In this document: positions 1 through 8,449 of the stretch, piece by piece
How the letters are laid out: each line of letters opens with the position of its first letter
Numbering within the stretch: the stretch's first letter is position 1
Assembly: GCA_047975025.1 (NCBI GenBank)
Contig: JBKECY010000008.1
Span: 1 to 21,196 of the forward strand
Source of the DNA: JBKECY01 sp047975025
Lineage (GTDB): Bacteria; Bacillota; Clostridia; Lachnospirales; Lachnospiraceae
Length of the DNA stretch: 21,196 nucleotides
Direction: 5' to 3'
Made by a program: the position numbers and the translations under genes
The notes under the pieces: model-generated
The model's input: only the letters and a program-made list of their open reading frames with translations
What the model was told of the DNA's origin: nothing
The model's database searches: none

Positions 1-43
1 GCTTGACGATGATTTGCTCCGTTGTGTACCTTGCTTTTCCCAT
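1..43 (-). CDS. IS3-family transposase OrfA, N-terminal fragment (runs off window)
   Basis: ATG lies at 43-41 on the minus strand. The first 14 codons read MGKARYTTEQIIVK, matching the usual start of IS3-family OrfA proteins (a short basic stretch, then a 'T-EQI--KLREAE'-like helix of the DNA-binding helix-turn-helix). An AGGAG site at 54-58 sits 10 nt upstream. The rest lies outside the window, so subgroup and intactness cannot be judged. Confidence 0.7.
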   Translation of the reverse strand, partial: MGKARYTTEQIIVK

Positions 44-121
44 TTTTGTACTGCTCCTTTTTGTTAGTTTATCATATCAAAACTAACTCTTCCACTGGTA
101 CAAAGATCGGGGGGCACTCCA
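1..121 (-). mobile_element. IS3-family insertion sequence, left tip only
   Basis: Read on the minus strand from 121, the sequence begins TGGAGTGCCCCCCGATC, a plausible IS3-family terminal inverted repeat (these begin with TG and end with CA). About 78 nt later a transposase start codon with a good AGGAG ribosome site (54-58) follows. Between them is a perfect 8-bp inverted repeat (63-70 with 80-87, 9-nt loop) just ahead of the transposase gene. The host gene resumes at 122. Only 121 bp of the element is present, so neither the far end nor a target duplication can be seen. Family assignment rests on the transposase N-terminus and the tip sequence. Confidence 0.75.
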
Positions 122-1085
122 GGTGGGCAGAGCGATGTCCCATCAGGAGGGAATGATGAGAGCGGCTGGCATTCCTGTGGCAGCCTCCTGGCAAGAAGCG
201 TCTGTCATACACATAAATACAGTGCTTCCGGACGCAGTGATGGCTGCATTCGTGGCACGGCTGCAGCAGAAAAAAGTGATTTATTATGGACACTCTACGA
301 TGGAAGATTTTCAAAATTCTTTTAAATGTTCAAATTTTCTGGCTCCGCTATTTAAAAAGTGGATCTGTTTCTGTTATAATTTAGGGGATATCATCCTGAC
401 GCCGACGCAGTATTCCAGAGAGATACTGGAGAGCTACGGGCTAAAAAGGCAGATTTATAACATCAGCAATGGTGTCGATACGGAATTCTATCAGTTTCGT
501 ACTGAATACCGTTGTGCATTCCGGGAGAAATATTATATTCCGGAAGAAACAAAAGTCGTACTTTCCGCAGGTCATTATATCCGGCGAAAAGGGATTCTGG
601 ATTTTTTGGAACTGGCGCGCAGGATGCCGCAGCAATTGTTCTTCTGGTTCGGCGGCGGCAACGAGGCGCTGGTGCCGGAGGAAATCAAAGAAGCGATTCG
701 TCATGCACCGGCGAATGTATATTTTCTGGGGTATGTGCCTGCCGAAGAGCTTAGAAATGCCTATTGCGGAGCAGATGCATTTGCATTTATGACAGTCGAA
801 GAAACAGAAGGAATTGTGGTGCTGGAGGCTTTGGCGTGTGAAATACCGCTGGTTCTGCGTGATATACCGGTATACAATACCTGGCTTAAGGACGGCAGGC
901 AGGTCTATAAAGTAGCAGATGTCTCAGAGTGCCGGGAGAGGCTGGAGGGGATTTTCGATAGAACGCTGCCCCGGCTTACGGAGGCAGGAAGAGAGCTTAT
1001 GGCAAAGTACAGTTTATTAAATACAGGGAAACTTTTAAAAGAAATATATGAAAGCAAAGGAGTAGAGCCCCTATGGCAGGAGTAG
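122..1085 (+). pseudogene. GT4-family glycosyltransferase, 5' end removed by IS insertion
   Basis: The remaining 320 codons, readable from GTG at 123, encode most of a GT-B fold family 4 glycosyltransferase. The C-terminal half keeps the nucleotide-sugar site, including the E-x7-E motif (E227 and E235 in EETEGIVVLEALA) and an earlier SNGVD segment (115-119). The fragment opens with VGRAMSHQ, matching the '(S)G-GRA--HQ' segment that normally follows 12-20 N-terminal residues holding the first beta strand. Here that strand is replaced by the IS3 tip. Relatives act on the membrane's inner face, adding sugar to lipid or polyprenyl acceptors. The end overlaps the PAP2 gene by 13 bp, so the two were co-transcribed. 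Translation from GTG 123 would lack part of the N-terminal Rossmann domain and is probably inactive. The acceptor is unknown. Confidence 0.8.
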
Positions 1086-1615
1086 AATTTGCAATTTTGG
1101 ACTTTATACAGACACATATGAGAAGCGGAATCGGGGACGTCCTCATGCCGGCGATATCCGCACTGGGAAATGTAGGAGCCTTGTGGATTCTCCTGGGAGT
1201 TCTGGCACTCCTTAGCAAGAAGCACAGAAAGACAGGGATTTTGATTCTGGGAGCGCTCATAATCGATTTACTGCTGTGCAATGTCCTCTTAAAACCGCTG
1301 GTTGCCAGAATCCGGCCGTGTGATGTCAATACGGCAGTACAGCTTCTGATTCCCCGCCCAACGGACTATTCGTTCCCCTCAGGGCATACGGCGGCTGCAT
1401 TCGCAGCAGTCACAGCGATGTATCTGGCCAAGGAAAGATACTGGTACTGGCTGCTGGTGCCCGCCATCCTGATCGCTTTTTCAAGACTGTATCTGTATGT
1501 ACACTATCCTACGGATATTCTGGGCGGTATCCTGGTGGGGATTTTAAGTGCCGTACTGGCATATCTGTGTTTTACGCGGGTCCAGGGCAGATTCGCCTTT
1601 ACTCGTAAGTTATAG
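1073..1615 (+). CDS. PAP2-family membrane phosphatase
   Basis: This 180-residue integral membrane protein carries all three PAP2 (phosphatidic acid phosphatase type 2) motifs: KPLVARIRP (K74-x6-R81-P82), PSGH (102-105, catalytic His105), and SR-x5-H-x3-D (S137, R138, H144, D148). Hydrophobic segments at about 35-47, 56-72, 105-118, 126-140 and 150-167 fit the five- to six-helix bundle. Known members release phosphate from lipid phosphates such as phosphatidate or undecaprenyl pyrophosphate at the outer face of the membrane. The substrate cannot be told from sequence. The start overlaps the preceding glycosyltransferase by 13 bp, with AAAGGAG just upstream. The pairing suggests glycolipid or lipid-carrier metabolism. 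The four two-component genes follow in the same direction after 59 bp. Confidence 0.9.
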   Translation: MAGVEFAILDFIQTHMRSGIGDVLMPAISALGNVGALWILLGVLALLSKKHRKTGILILGALIIDLLLCNVLLKPLVARIRPCDVNTAVQLLIPRPTDYSFPSGHTAAAFAAVTAMYLAKERYWYWLLVPAILIAFSRLYLYVHYPTDILGGILVGILSAVLAYLCFTRVQGRFAFTRKL

Positions 1616-1674
1616 GCAGCTGCGCCGGTCTGTATCCTATTTATCTGAACCGGCAGGAAGGAGGTTCAAGGAGT

Positions 1675-3120
1675 ATGTCATTAAAGAAGAGAATCTTTCG
1701 ATCCAATATGAAGATACTGTCGCTTGCACTGGCATCTCTGCTGCTGGTGGCAGTGGTGATTATTGGGTTGTTCGAGGATGCATTCCTTAAGGATTTTGAG
1801 TCTGTGGATAATGCCAAGCTGGATACCGGAGCCTATCAGGTCATGGAGCTGGTCGATCAGGCAGCGGCCTCCGACTGGCAAAGCCTGGAGACGGCCGTCA
1901 ATGCCTATGAGTATGTGCTGCTGGTGCTAAAGGACGGTCAGGTAGTCTACGGAAGAGAGGAAGAGCCGGTCGAAGAGCTGCTGCAGGGCTTCGATGTTAC
2001 AGAGCATATGGAAGCGGCAGGCGTACCGGAGCTGTTCTATCATCAAAAGAGTACGGTGGTTGGCAAGTACGAGGAAGCAACCGGGGAATATATCATGGCA
2101 ATTCACCTGTTTCAAGGAGATTGGTTGATCAGCTCATTCAGGAATTCCTTTACGTCCTTTGGTGTGGCATTTCTGCTGGCGGGGGCCGCTGTCATTGCAG
2201 TCCTGCTTCTTTTGTCCAGCTTCTTCACAAAGCGCATGGTCAAAAAAATCATGGAGCCGATGGATGCGCTGGTCGCCGGAACGGAAAGAGTGCAGGCGGG
2301 AAATCTGACAGAACAGGTCGTGTATCATGGAGATGGCGAATTCGAAAAAGTGTGCGGTACATTTAATACAATGCAGGAAATCATGCTCGCAGACCAACAA
2401 CAGCGACTGAAAAACGAGAAGGCCCGAACCGATATGGTCACCGGGATTTCCCATGATCTGCGCACCCCGCTGACTTCGATTCGGGGGTATATCAAGGGCG
2501 TCCTTGATGGTGTGGCGGATACGCCTGAGAAAAAGAAAATCTATCTTGAAACTGCGTATGAATCCACCGAAGAGATGAATCAGCTTTTGCAAAAGCTCTT
2601 TGATTTCTCCAGACTGGAAAGCGGGCAGATGCCGCTGCATCTGGTCAGGGCGGATCTGGCAGAGTTCGCGGATGCCTATATCGCGCAAAAGGAGGTCGGA
2701 CTCGATCCCGCCAACATCGAGATTCGGATGATAAAGGAAGCAGAGGCGCATCCTGAAATCCGGATGGATGTGGAACAGATGCGCAGGATTTTTGATAATT
2801 TGCTGGAAAACAGTATAAAATATGCGCAGACGGTGCCGACAATCATTCAAATTCATATGTATGAGGAAGCGTCCGGCATGGTCATGGAATGGAGCGACAA
2901 CGGCCCCGGAGTTCCGGAAGATACGCTGGAGTCTATATTTGACCGGTTCTACTGGTGCGATGAAGCCAGGACCAAGCAGGGAAACGGTGTCGGATTGTAT
3001 GTGGTGAAATATATTGTGGAGCAGCATGGCGGGCAGATTACGGCACGAAACGAAGAAGGTCTGCGGCTGCGGCTGTGGTTCCCCAAGGAGGTGGCAAAGC
3101 ATGAAAATACTGATTGCTGA
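1675..3120 (+). CDS. Sensor histidine kinase 1 of a tandem pair
   Basis: A 481-residue membrane kinase. TM1 spans about 14-33, followed by an extracytoplasmic sensor region (about 35-158), TM2 (about 160-184), HAMP (185-238), the dimerization/phosphoacceptor helix with ISHDLRTPL (His260), and the ATPase domain: N-box NLLENSIKYA (375-384), G1 DNGPGVP (408-414), G2 GNGVGLYVVK (436-445). All catalytic motifs are intact. AAGGAGG and AAGGAG both precede ATG 1675. A short inverted repeat GCCGGT/ACCGGC (1624-1629, 1649-1654) lies in the 59-bp gap. The gene overlaps its response regulator by 20 bp, so the pair is surely cognate. The signal is unknown. The location behind glycolipid/PAP2 genes suggests cell-envelope sensing (inference). 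Confidence 0.95.
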   Translation: MSLKKRIFRSNMKILSLALASLLLVAVVIIGLFEDAFLKDFESVDNAKLDTGAYQVMELVDQAAASDWQSLETAVNAYEYVLLVLKDGQVVYGREEEPVEELLQGFDVTEHMEAAGVPELFYHQKSTVVGKYEEATGEYIMAIHLFQGDWLISSFRNSFTSFGVAFLLAGAAVIAVLLLLSSFFTKRMVKKIMEPMDALVAGTERVQAGNLTEQVVYHGDGEFEKVCGTFNTMQEIMLADQQQRLKNEKARTDMVTGISHDLRTPLTSIRGYIKGVLDGVADTPEKKKIYLETAYESTEEMNQLLQKLFDFSRLESGQMPLHLVRADLAEFADAYIAQKEVGLDPANIEIRMIKEAEAHPEIRMDVEQMRRIFDNLLENSIKYAQTVPTIIQIHMYEEASGMVMEWSDNGPGVPEDTLESIFDRFYWCDEARTKQGNGVGLYVVKYIVEQHGGQITARNEEGLRLRLWFPKEVAKHENTDC

Positions 3121-3805
3121 AGACGACGATAAGATTGCACAGCTTGAACGTGATTATCTGGAAAGCAATGGGTTCGATACGCAGATTGTCAGCGATGGAG
3201 CACTTGTCATCGAGGAGCTTAGCAAAGGCGGCTATGCGCTGGTCTTACTTGATATCATGATGCCGCACTGCAGCGGCTATGACATCTGCCGCCAGATTCG
3301 CGATGAGATTGATATACCGATTCTTATGGTAACAGCCAGAAGCGAGGGCGTGGATATTATACGCGGTCTGGGGCTTGGGGCAGACGATTATATCACGAAG
3401 CCGTTTGACCCCTCTGAGCTGGTTGCCAGAGTGCGCTCTCACCTAAAGCGGTATGAGCGTCTGGTTTCGATTCATAAAAACGACAAAACAGAGATAAAAA
3501 CCCCGGATAAAATTCAGGTACTGGATGTAATTATCGAGCCGCAGACCTGGAAAGTATGGAAGCGGGGCGAAGAGATCAAATTGCCCAACCGGGAATTCGA
3601 ACTGCTGCGCTTCTTCGCAGAAAATCCGAATATCGTATTCTCCAAAGAAGAGCTGTTTGAAAAAATCTGGGGCTACGAATATGTCTCCGACGCAGCGACT
3701 GTGTCGGTGCATGTGAATCGGCTGCGGGAGAAAATCGAAGATGATGCCAGAAATCCGCAGATCATTGAGACGGTCTGGGGCGCGGGCTACCGCCTGAATT
3801 TATAA
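3101..3805 (+). CDS. OmpR/PhoB-type response regulator 1
   Basis: A 234-residue regulator. The receiver domain (1-118) has the acidic pocket EDDD (7-10), phosphoacceptor D51 in LLDIMMP, T78 and K100. The C-terminal winged-helix DNA-binding domain (about 135-234) ends with the typical ETVWGAGYRL. ATG 3101 is chosen because it gives the canonical MKILIAEDDD start and has AAGGAGG 10 nt upstream. An in-frame start at 3014 would add 29 unrelated residues. It overlaps kinase 1 by 20 bp. It closely resembles response regulator 2 at 5394 (shared NIVFSKE, IWG, V-VH-N--R-KIED, GYR), indicating duplication of the whole system. Targets are unknown. Confidence 0.96.
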   Translation: MKILIAEDDDKIAQLERDYLESNGFDTQIVSDGALVIEELSKGGYALVLLDIMMPHCSGYDICRQIRDEIDIPILMVTARSEGVDIIRGLGLGADDYITKPFDPSELVARVRSHLKRYERLVSIHKNDKTEIKTPDKIQVLDVIIEPQTWKVWKRGEEIKLPNREFELLRFFAENPNIVFSKEELFEKIWGYEYVSDAATVSVHVNRLREKIEDDARNPQIIETVWGAGYRLNL

Positions 3806-3879
3806 AATGTTTAACTGTTACTAAAGTTTTGTTTATCTTTTCCTCGTATACTTTTGAAAAAGGGCAAAAGAGGTACAGG

Positions 3880-5397
3880 ATGACAATTCGACAGAAAATA
3901 GTACTATCCAATGTAATGATGGTCTTCATTCCGATTTGTATTGCGGCATTTCTGGTCATAGCCTGGGTACAGACGGCAGGACAGAAATACTGGACACCGC
4001 TTGAAGAGATGTATGAGGATCGCAATGCCGTCGTATCGGCGCAGAATCTGATCTATGCGTACCAGGAAGAGCTCTGGGATACGAACTGGAAAGAAGTAGA
4101 GGCGGCTGACGAGGATCAGGAATATCAGGATAAGAGTTCGGACGAACTCGAAGAAACGGCGAAAATGGTTGAGGTCAAGCAGGAACTGACCAAGATGGGC
4201 TATCATTTTTCGTTCGAACAGGACGGAGAAACGCTCTATTCCAATTTGACGAAGACAGAAGAAGAGCAGATTGAACGCCTGATGGGAGAAGTGCTGCAAA
4301 AAGTGGACTCAATAAGTCTGGGAAGTGGAAAAATCTCAGTCATTAAGAGTAGTTTTAGTGAAGATGATAAAACATGCTCGATGATTGCCATCAACAGCGG
4401 AGAACTGGCAGGCGAGGGAACTCCAAGTTATCTGCAAAAATATGTGGTTCCCTATATCTGGGCCTTCGTCGGAGCGCTGCTTGTGGCAATCGTGATTGTC
4501 AACATCTGTTGTTTTCGATGGATCACGTCGCTGATTCTGCCGCCGCTTAAGAGAATCCGCGAGGGAGCGCAGAGAATCCGGGCGGGCAATCTCGTGGAAG
4601 AAATCCCTGTGTACCGGAACGATGAACTGGGAGAAGCCTGTACGGAATTTAATGAAATGCGCAAGTATTTAAAGGAATCCGCCGAAGAAAGAGTCAAGTA
4701 TGAAATTTACAGAAAAGAACTGATTTCAGGAGTGTCACATGACCTCGGGATGCCGCTTACCACCATCAAGGGCTACGTGGGAGGGCTGCTCGACGGTATC
4801 GCAGATACGCAGGAGAAGAAAGAGAAATATCTGCGGGCGATACAGGTACGGGCGGGAGATCTGGAGAATCTGATCAATCACCTCTCCGTCTACAATAAGA
4901 TGGAAACACAAGCTTTTGTCTATCATATGGAATCTGTGGATCTGGCGGCCTATATGAAGAAATATATCACGGATAATGAAGCATTTTGTAAGCACAATCA
5001 ATTGCATATAGCATTGGATATTGTCGGAGATTCCCACTGGCTGCAGCTGGATCGGCAGGAATTCAAACGAATTATAGATAATATTCTGATGAATAGCATC
5101 AGGTACAGACAAAAAGCATCCAGTAAATGCAAGATAACAGTTGAAAACAGGGGAGATTCTCTGCTGTTAGAAATTGCGGATGATGGACCCGGGGTACCTG
5201 TCGAAGACCTGGAAAGAATTTTTGTAAGCTTCTGCAGGCTGGATGAATCCAGAACACGGTGCAGCGAAGGCAGTGGTCTGGGACTGGCCATCGTGAAACG
5301 AATCGTAAACGATCATAAGGGAAGTATTTACGCCAAAAATCAAAATGGATTGGTCATTTGTATGACATTTTTAGAGTATGCGGGGGGAGCACAATGA
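3880..5397 (+). CDS. Sensor histidine kinase 2, with atypical H-box
   Basis: A 505-residue kinase with TM1 (about 8-30), a roughly 155-residue charged extracytoplasmic sensor domain, TM2 (about 190-213), HAMP (214-268), phosphoacceptor region VSHDLGMPLTTIKGY (His287), and ATPase motifs NILMNSIRY (401-409), DDGPGVP (434-440) and GSGLGLAIVK (464-473). The usual arginine of the H-box (HDLRTPL) is glycine (HDLGMPL). ATG 3880 is preferred over an in-frame TTG at 3829, because AGAGG lies just upstream and the first helix starts directly after. The cytoplasmic half is clearly homologous to kinase 1 (GY--G-LDG-ADT-EKK--YL), while the sensor domains differ, as expected if a duplicated system acquired a new signal. 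The stop overlaps the next start (ATGA). Confidence 0.94.
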   Translation: MTIRQKIVLSNVMMVFIPICIAAFLVIAWVQTAGQKYWTPLEEMYEDRNAVVSAQNLIYAYQEELWDTNWKEVEAADEDQEYQDKSSDELEETAKMVEVKQELTKMGYHFSFEQDGETLYSNLTKTEEEQIERLMGEVLQKVDSISLGSGKISVIKSSFSEDDKTCSMIAINSGELAGEGTPSYLQKYVVPYIWAFVGALLVAIVIVNICCFRWITSLILPPLKRIREGAQRIRAGNLVEEIPVYRNDELGEACTEFNEMRKYLKESAEERVKYEIYRKELISGVSHDLGMPLTTIKGYVGGLLDGIADTQEKKEKYLRAIQVRAGDLENLINHLSVYNKMETQAFVYHMESVDLAAYMKKYITDNEAFCKHNQLHIALDIVGDSHWLQLDRQEFKRIIDNILMNSIRYRQKASSKCKITVENRGDSLLLEIADDGPGVPVEDLERIFVSFCRLDESRTRCSEGSGLGLAIVKRIVNDHKGSIYAKNQNGLVICMTFLEYAGGAQ

Positions 5398-6080
5398 AGA
5401 GAATTCTGATTATAGAAGATGATCATCTGATCGCAGAGCTGGAGCGGGATTATCTGGCGGCCCAGGGGATGGAAGCCGATATTGCGGCAGATGGACAGAC
5501 GGGCCTGGAGCTGTTCTCGCAAAATGAGTACGGAGCTGTTGTTCTCGATTTGATGCTGCCGGTGCGGGATGGTTATGAGATCTGCAAGGAAATTCGGGCG
5601 AATTCCAATGTTCCCATCTTGATGGTGACTGCCAAAAAAGAAGATATTGACAAGATACGCGGTCTGGGTCTGGGAGCGGATGACTATATCGTTAAGCCAT
5701 TTAGTCCGCCGGAACTGGTCGCCAGAGTCAAAGCACATATTCACATCCATGAGCTGCTTGCCAGCAAAAGCTCAAATGAATGCATTCAGGTGAGAAATCT
5801 GAAAATCTATACCAATGCCTATCGTGTCTACAAAGAGGACAAAGAGACCGAACTGACCAGCAGGGAATTCAAGCTGCTGTTGTTCCTGGCGGAAAATCCG
5901 AACATTGTATTTTCCAAAGAAATACTCTTTGACCGAATCTGGGGGATGGATGCAGTAGGCGATCTGTCTACCGTTACGGTACACATTAATAAAATTCGGG
6001 ACAAAATTGAAGACAGTCCGTCCAAGCCGGCACTGATTCAGACAGTGGGGGGCGTAGGATACCGCTTCCAGCCATCGTAA
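5394..6080 (+). CDS. OmpR/PhoB-type response regulator 2
   Basis: A 228-residue response regulator. The receiver domain has E8-D9-D10, phosphoacceptor D52 (VLDLMLP), T79 and K101. The winged-helix output domain spans about 130-228 and ends GGVGYRFQP. ATG 5394 overlaps the stop of kinase 2 by 4 bp (ATGA), with GGGGGAG upstream. It gives the canonical MKRILIIEDDH start, unlike an earlier in-frame start at 5358. It is paralogous to regulator 1. Their recognition-helix regions differ (YVSDAATVSVHVNRLRE against AVGDLSTVTVHINKIRD), so partly overlapping DNA targets are possible. The gene is followed by a strong terminator, so the glycan operon downstream is a separate transcription unit, though it could be a target. 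Confidence 0.96.
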   Translation: MKRILIIEDDHLIAELERDYLAAQGMEADIAADGQTGLELFSQNEYGAVVLDLMLPVRDGYEICKEIRANSNVPILMVTAKKEDIDKIRGLGLGADDYIVKPFSPPELVARVKAHIHIHELLASKSSNECIQVRNLKIYTNAYRVYKEDKETELTSREFKLLLFLAENPNIVFSKEILFDRIWGMDAVGDLSTVTVHINKIRDKIEDSPSKPALIQTVGGVGYRFQPS

Positions 6081-6117
6081 ATAAGTATCGTTTTTGAGAA
6101 AAAACAGGATTAGCTCG

Positions 6118-6146
6118 TCCGACGGCCGCACTGCCGTCGGATTTTT
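6118..6146 (+). terminator. Intrinsic terminator after the two-component genes
   Basis: A perfect 9-bp GC-rich stem TCCGACGGC (6118-6126) / GCCGTCGGA (6133-6141), with a 6-nt loop, is followed by TTTTT. It lies 38 nt after the stop of response regulator 2 and separates that operon from the glycan operon. Confidence 0.93.
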
Positions 6147-6169
6147 ACTGTGTAAAAAACGGGTGCGAA

Positions 6170-6198
6170 TTGACAAAATCTCCCAGAAAAGATAGACT
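6170..6198 (+). promoter_or_regulatory. Predicted sigma-70-type promoter of the glycan operon
   Basis: TTGACA (6170-6175, perfect -35), a 17-bp spacer, then TAGACT (6193-6198, 4 of 6 to TATAAT). Transcription would begin near 6205, giving a leader of about 50 nt with a small GTGGG/CCCGC hairpin (6209-6223 region) before the ribosome site AGAGGA. The position just after the terminator supports it. Confidence 0.7.
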
Positions 6199-6252
6199 GT
6201 ATAAATAAGTGGGTCTTTCCCGCTCAAATTTAGAAAGAATAGAGGATGAAAC

Positions 6253-7617
6253 GTGCAGAACAGAGAATACAGCAAACGGGTAATCGTGTTTGCAATGGGG
6301 ACGATTCTGGTGCTCACCTATGCCATCATTTTCGGATACATATGGTATGATTATTATAAGAATAAAATCTTTTTCCCGTTTTTCCAAAGAGGAAACTGGG
6401 TACTGATTGCACTCTATATTCTGGTATTCCTGCTGTTCGCCCGTCTGTATGGAGGACTTCGCATCGGGTATCTCAAGAAATCGGATGTTATCTACTCGCT
6501 GATCATTGCCACGCTATGTGCCAATGTCGTTTTGTATCTCCAGATTACGCTGATCAACCGCTGGTTCCTGTCCGCAGTGCCGATTATTGTAATGACCGGA
6601 GTGCAGTGTGTCATCAGTGTGCTGTGGGCACTGTCCTCTCATTATATCTATACGCATTTGTACAAAGCACATGATATGCTGGTCATCTACGGCCCCAGAA
6701 AGCCGGAGCAGATCATTCGCAAAATGCATTCCCGCAAAGACAAATACAATATCACCGGTACGATTCATATTGATGCCGGTGAAAAAGCGATTTACAAGGA
6801 AATGAAAAAATACAAAGCGGTTATTATCTGGGATTTGCCCGCTGAGACCAGAAATGAATATTTGAAATACTGTTTTGCACATTCCATCCGCTGCTATATT
6901 ACACCTAAAATCTCAGATATTATTGTATCCGGCGCTGACAGGATTCACCTGTTGGATACGCCGCTTTTGCTGTCCAAAAATATGGGGCTTTCAGGGGAAC
7001 AGGTCGTGCTGAAACGCTTTATAGACCTGTTGATTTCAAGCGTTGCCATCGTGCTGTTTTCTCCGCTTATGCTGGTCATTGCACTGATAATCAAGCTGTA
7101 TGACCATGGCCCGGTATTCTACCGTCAGGAACGCCTTACCATAGGAGGCAAGGCATTTAAGATATTTAAATTCAGAAGCATGTGCTGTGATTCGGAAGAA
7201 CATGGAGCCCGGCTGGCCTCTAAGAATGACAGTCGCATCACACCAGTCGGCAAAGTACTGCGTAACCTGCATTTTGACGAACTGCCCCAGCTCTTTAATA
7301 TCTTCCTCGGAGATATGTCAGTTGTAGGGCCGCGCCCGGAGCGCAAAGAGATTCAAAAGGAGTACCAGCGTGACATTCCTGAATTCTACTATCGTCTCAA
7401 AGTCAAAGCAGGTCTGACCGGCTATGCGCAGGTCTATGGGAAATACAATACGCTTCCTTATGATAAGCTGAAGATGGATTTGTACTATATTGAGAATTAT
7501 TCCGTATTACTGGATCTGAAGCTTTTGTTCATGACCTTTAAGATTTTTGCACAAAAAGAAACTTCAGAAGGAATCGAAGATGGTCTGGACAATGCGTTGC
7601 AGATGAAAGAGGATTAA
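6253..7617 (+). CDS. Polyprenyl-phosphate sugar-1-phosphate transferase (priming enzyme, WbaP-like large form)
   Basis: A 454-residue protein of the polyprenyl glycosylphosphotransferase family. Four membrane helices occupy the first half (about 9-31, 49-66, 80-100, 107-128). A CoA-binding-like Rossmann region follows (about 140-235). The C-terminal catalytic bacterial sugar transferase domain (253-435) has a re-entrant hydrophobic segment (257-281), KIFKFRSM (303-310), the catalytic Asp-Glu pair in HFDELPQLFN (D342, E343), and GDMSVVGPRPE (353-363). The family moves a sugar-1-phosphate, often galactose or glucose, from UDP-sugar to undecaprenyl phosphate on the inner membrane face, the first committed step of glycan assembly. 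The start is GTG 6253 with AGAGGA nearby. As first gene of the operon it defines the locus as lipid-linked polysaccharide synthesis. Sugar specificity cannot be read. Confidence 0.93.
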   Translation: MQNREYSKRVIVFAMGTILVLTYAIIFGYIWYDYYKNKIFFPFFQRGNWVLIALYILVFLLFARLYGGLRIGYLKKSDVIYSLIIATLCANVVLYLQITLINRWFLSAVPIIVMTGVQCVISVLWALSSHYIYTHLYKAHDMLVIYGPRKPEQIIRKMHSRKDKYNITGTIHIDAGEKAIYKEMKKYKAVIIWDLPAETRNEYLKYCFAHSIRCYITPKISDIIVSGADRIHLLDTPLLLSKNMGLSGEQVVLKRFIDLLISSVAIVLFSPLMLVIALIIKLYDHGPVFYRQERLTIGGKAFKIFKFRSMCCDSEEHGARLASKNDSRITPVGKVLRNLHFDELPQLFNIFLGDMSVVGPRPERKEIQKEYQRDIPEFYYRLKVKAGLTGYAQVYGKYNTLPYDKLKMDLYYIENYSVLLDLKLLFMTFKIFAQKETSEGIEDGLDNALQMKED

Positions 7618-7621
7618 GCAC

Positions 7622-8398
7622 TTGAATGAGCAGGGAGAAGCTAGCGTGAACAGGGAGAAACAGCCGGAAGTATCTGTGGTGATTCCAGCCTATAATGGTG
7701 CCGCATTTCTGGCACAAGCCGTAGAATCTGTCTATGCACAGGGGGTTGCGGTGGAAGTCATTGTAGTGGATGATGCTTCGGAAGATTCGACAGCTGCGGT
7801 GGCAGCATCCTTTGCGGAGCGTGAGGGGGTTATTTATATCCGCAATGAACAGAATCTGGGAGTGGCAGCGTCGCGTAACAAAGGAGTCCAGCTGGCACAG
7901 GCACCCTATGTCGCTTTTCTGGATGCGGATGACTGGTGGGGGAGCGGGAAACTTGCACACCAGATACAGCTGCTGGAAGAGAGTCAAAAGGTACTTTGCT
8001 CCACAGGACGGGAGCTGATGAACGAGGATGGCAGCAGTACGGGGAAGCGCATCGGGGTCAAGCCGGTCATTACCTATAAAGAGCTGTTAAAACATAACAG
8101 TATCAATTGCTCCTCCGTATTGATCCGCACAGATGTCATGCGGCAGTTTCCAATGCAGCATGAGGACAGTCATGAGGATTATATTACATGGCTTCGCATC
8201 CTGCGGCAGCATGAACCGGCGGTGGCTATTAACGAACCATATCTGAAATACCGGCTTTCACAGGGCGGGAAATCCAGAAACAAGGTAAAGTCAGCGCAGA
8301 TGACATACCGCGTGTACCGCTATATGGGGTATAGTGTGCCGAGGTGCCTGTGTATGCTGGTCTCTTATATGGTGCATGGTGTGGTAAAGTATCTGTGA
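7622..8398 (+). CDS. GT2-family glycosyltransferase
   Basis: A 258-residue GT-A fold enzyme. VSVVIPAYNG (17-26) forms the nucleotide-binding start, VVDDASEDST (48-57) follows, then the metal-binding DADD (101-104) and an acidic HED (184-186) near the expected catalytic base. A hydrophobic, basic tail (about 235-258) suggests peripheral membrane contact. Two starts are possible: TTG 7622, behind AGAGGA in the end of the previous gene, or GTG 7646, behind GGGAGA. Both keep the full domain. It lies 4 bp after the priming transferase, so it probably adds an early sugar to the lipid-linked primer (inference). Donor and acceptor are unknown. Confidence 0.9.
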   Translation: MNEQGEASVNREKQPEVSVVIPAYNGAAFLAQAVESVYAQGVAVEVIVVDDASEDSTAAVAASFAEREGVIYIRNEQNLGVAASRNKGVQLAQAPYVAFLDADDWWGSGKLAHQIQLLEESQKVLCSTGRELMNEDGSSTGKRIGVKPVITYKELLKHNSINCSSVLIRTDVMRQFPMQHEDSHEDYITWLRILRQHEPAVAINEPYLKYRLSQGGKSRNKVKSAQMTYRVYRYMGYSVPRCLCMLVSYMVHGVVKYL

Positions 8399-8423
8399 CT
8401 CAGGCGGGGGCGTGAGGGGAAAT

Positions 8424-8449
8424 GTACCTTGCAAAATCAGGCATGGTAC
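8424..8449 (+). promoter_or_regulatory. Near-perfect palindrome over the -35 element, candidate operator
   Basis: GTACCTTGC (8424-8432), 8 nt, then GCATGGTAC (8441-8449). The arms are complementary at 8 of 9 positions. The palindrome covers the -35 hexamer and most of the spacer of the promoter at 8429-8457. There is no T-run after it, so it is not a terminator. A repressor dimer bound here would block the promoter. The protein is unknown. Confidence 0.5.

Noticed and set aside
2134..3102. Long 322-codon open frame on the minus strand
   Set aside because: It lies opposite the histidine kinase gene, has no ribosome site, no recognisable domain and a Cys/His-rich composition typical of an antisense shadow.
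3806..3879. Terminator or promoter between the two two-component systems
   Set aside because: Only a weak AACT/AGTT symmetry and T-rich sequence; no stable hairpin with a U-run and no convincing -35/-10 pair. The four genes are treated as one unit.
3829..3879. Upstream TTG start for histidine kinase 2
   Set aside because: It adds 17 residues before the natural N-terminus and has a poor ribosome site. ATG 3880 has AGAGG and places the first helix correctly.
1675..6080. Vancomycin- or bacitracin-type resistance regulation
   Set aside because: The kinases and regulators are generic OmpR types, and no van genes or BceAB-type transporter are present in the window.
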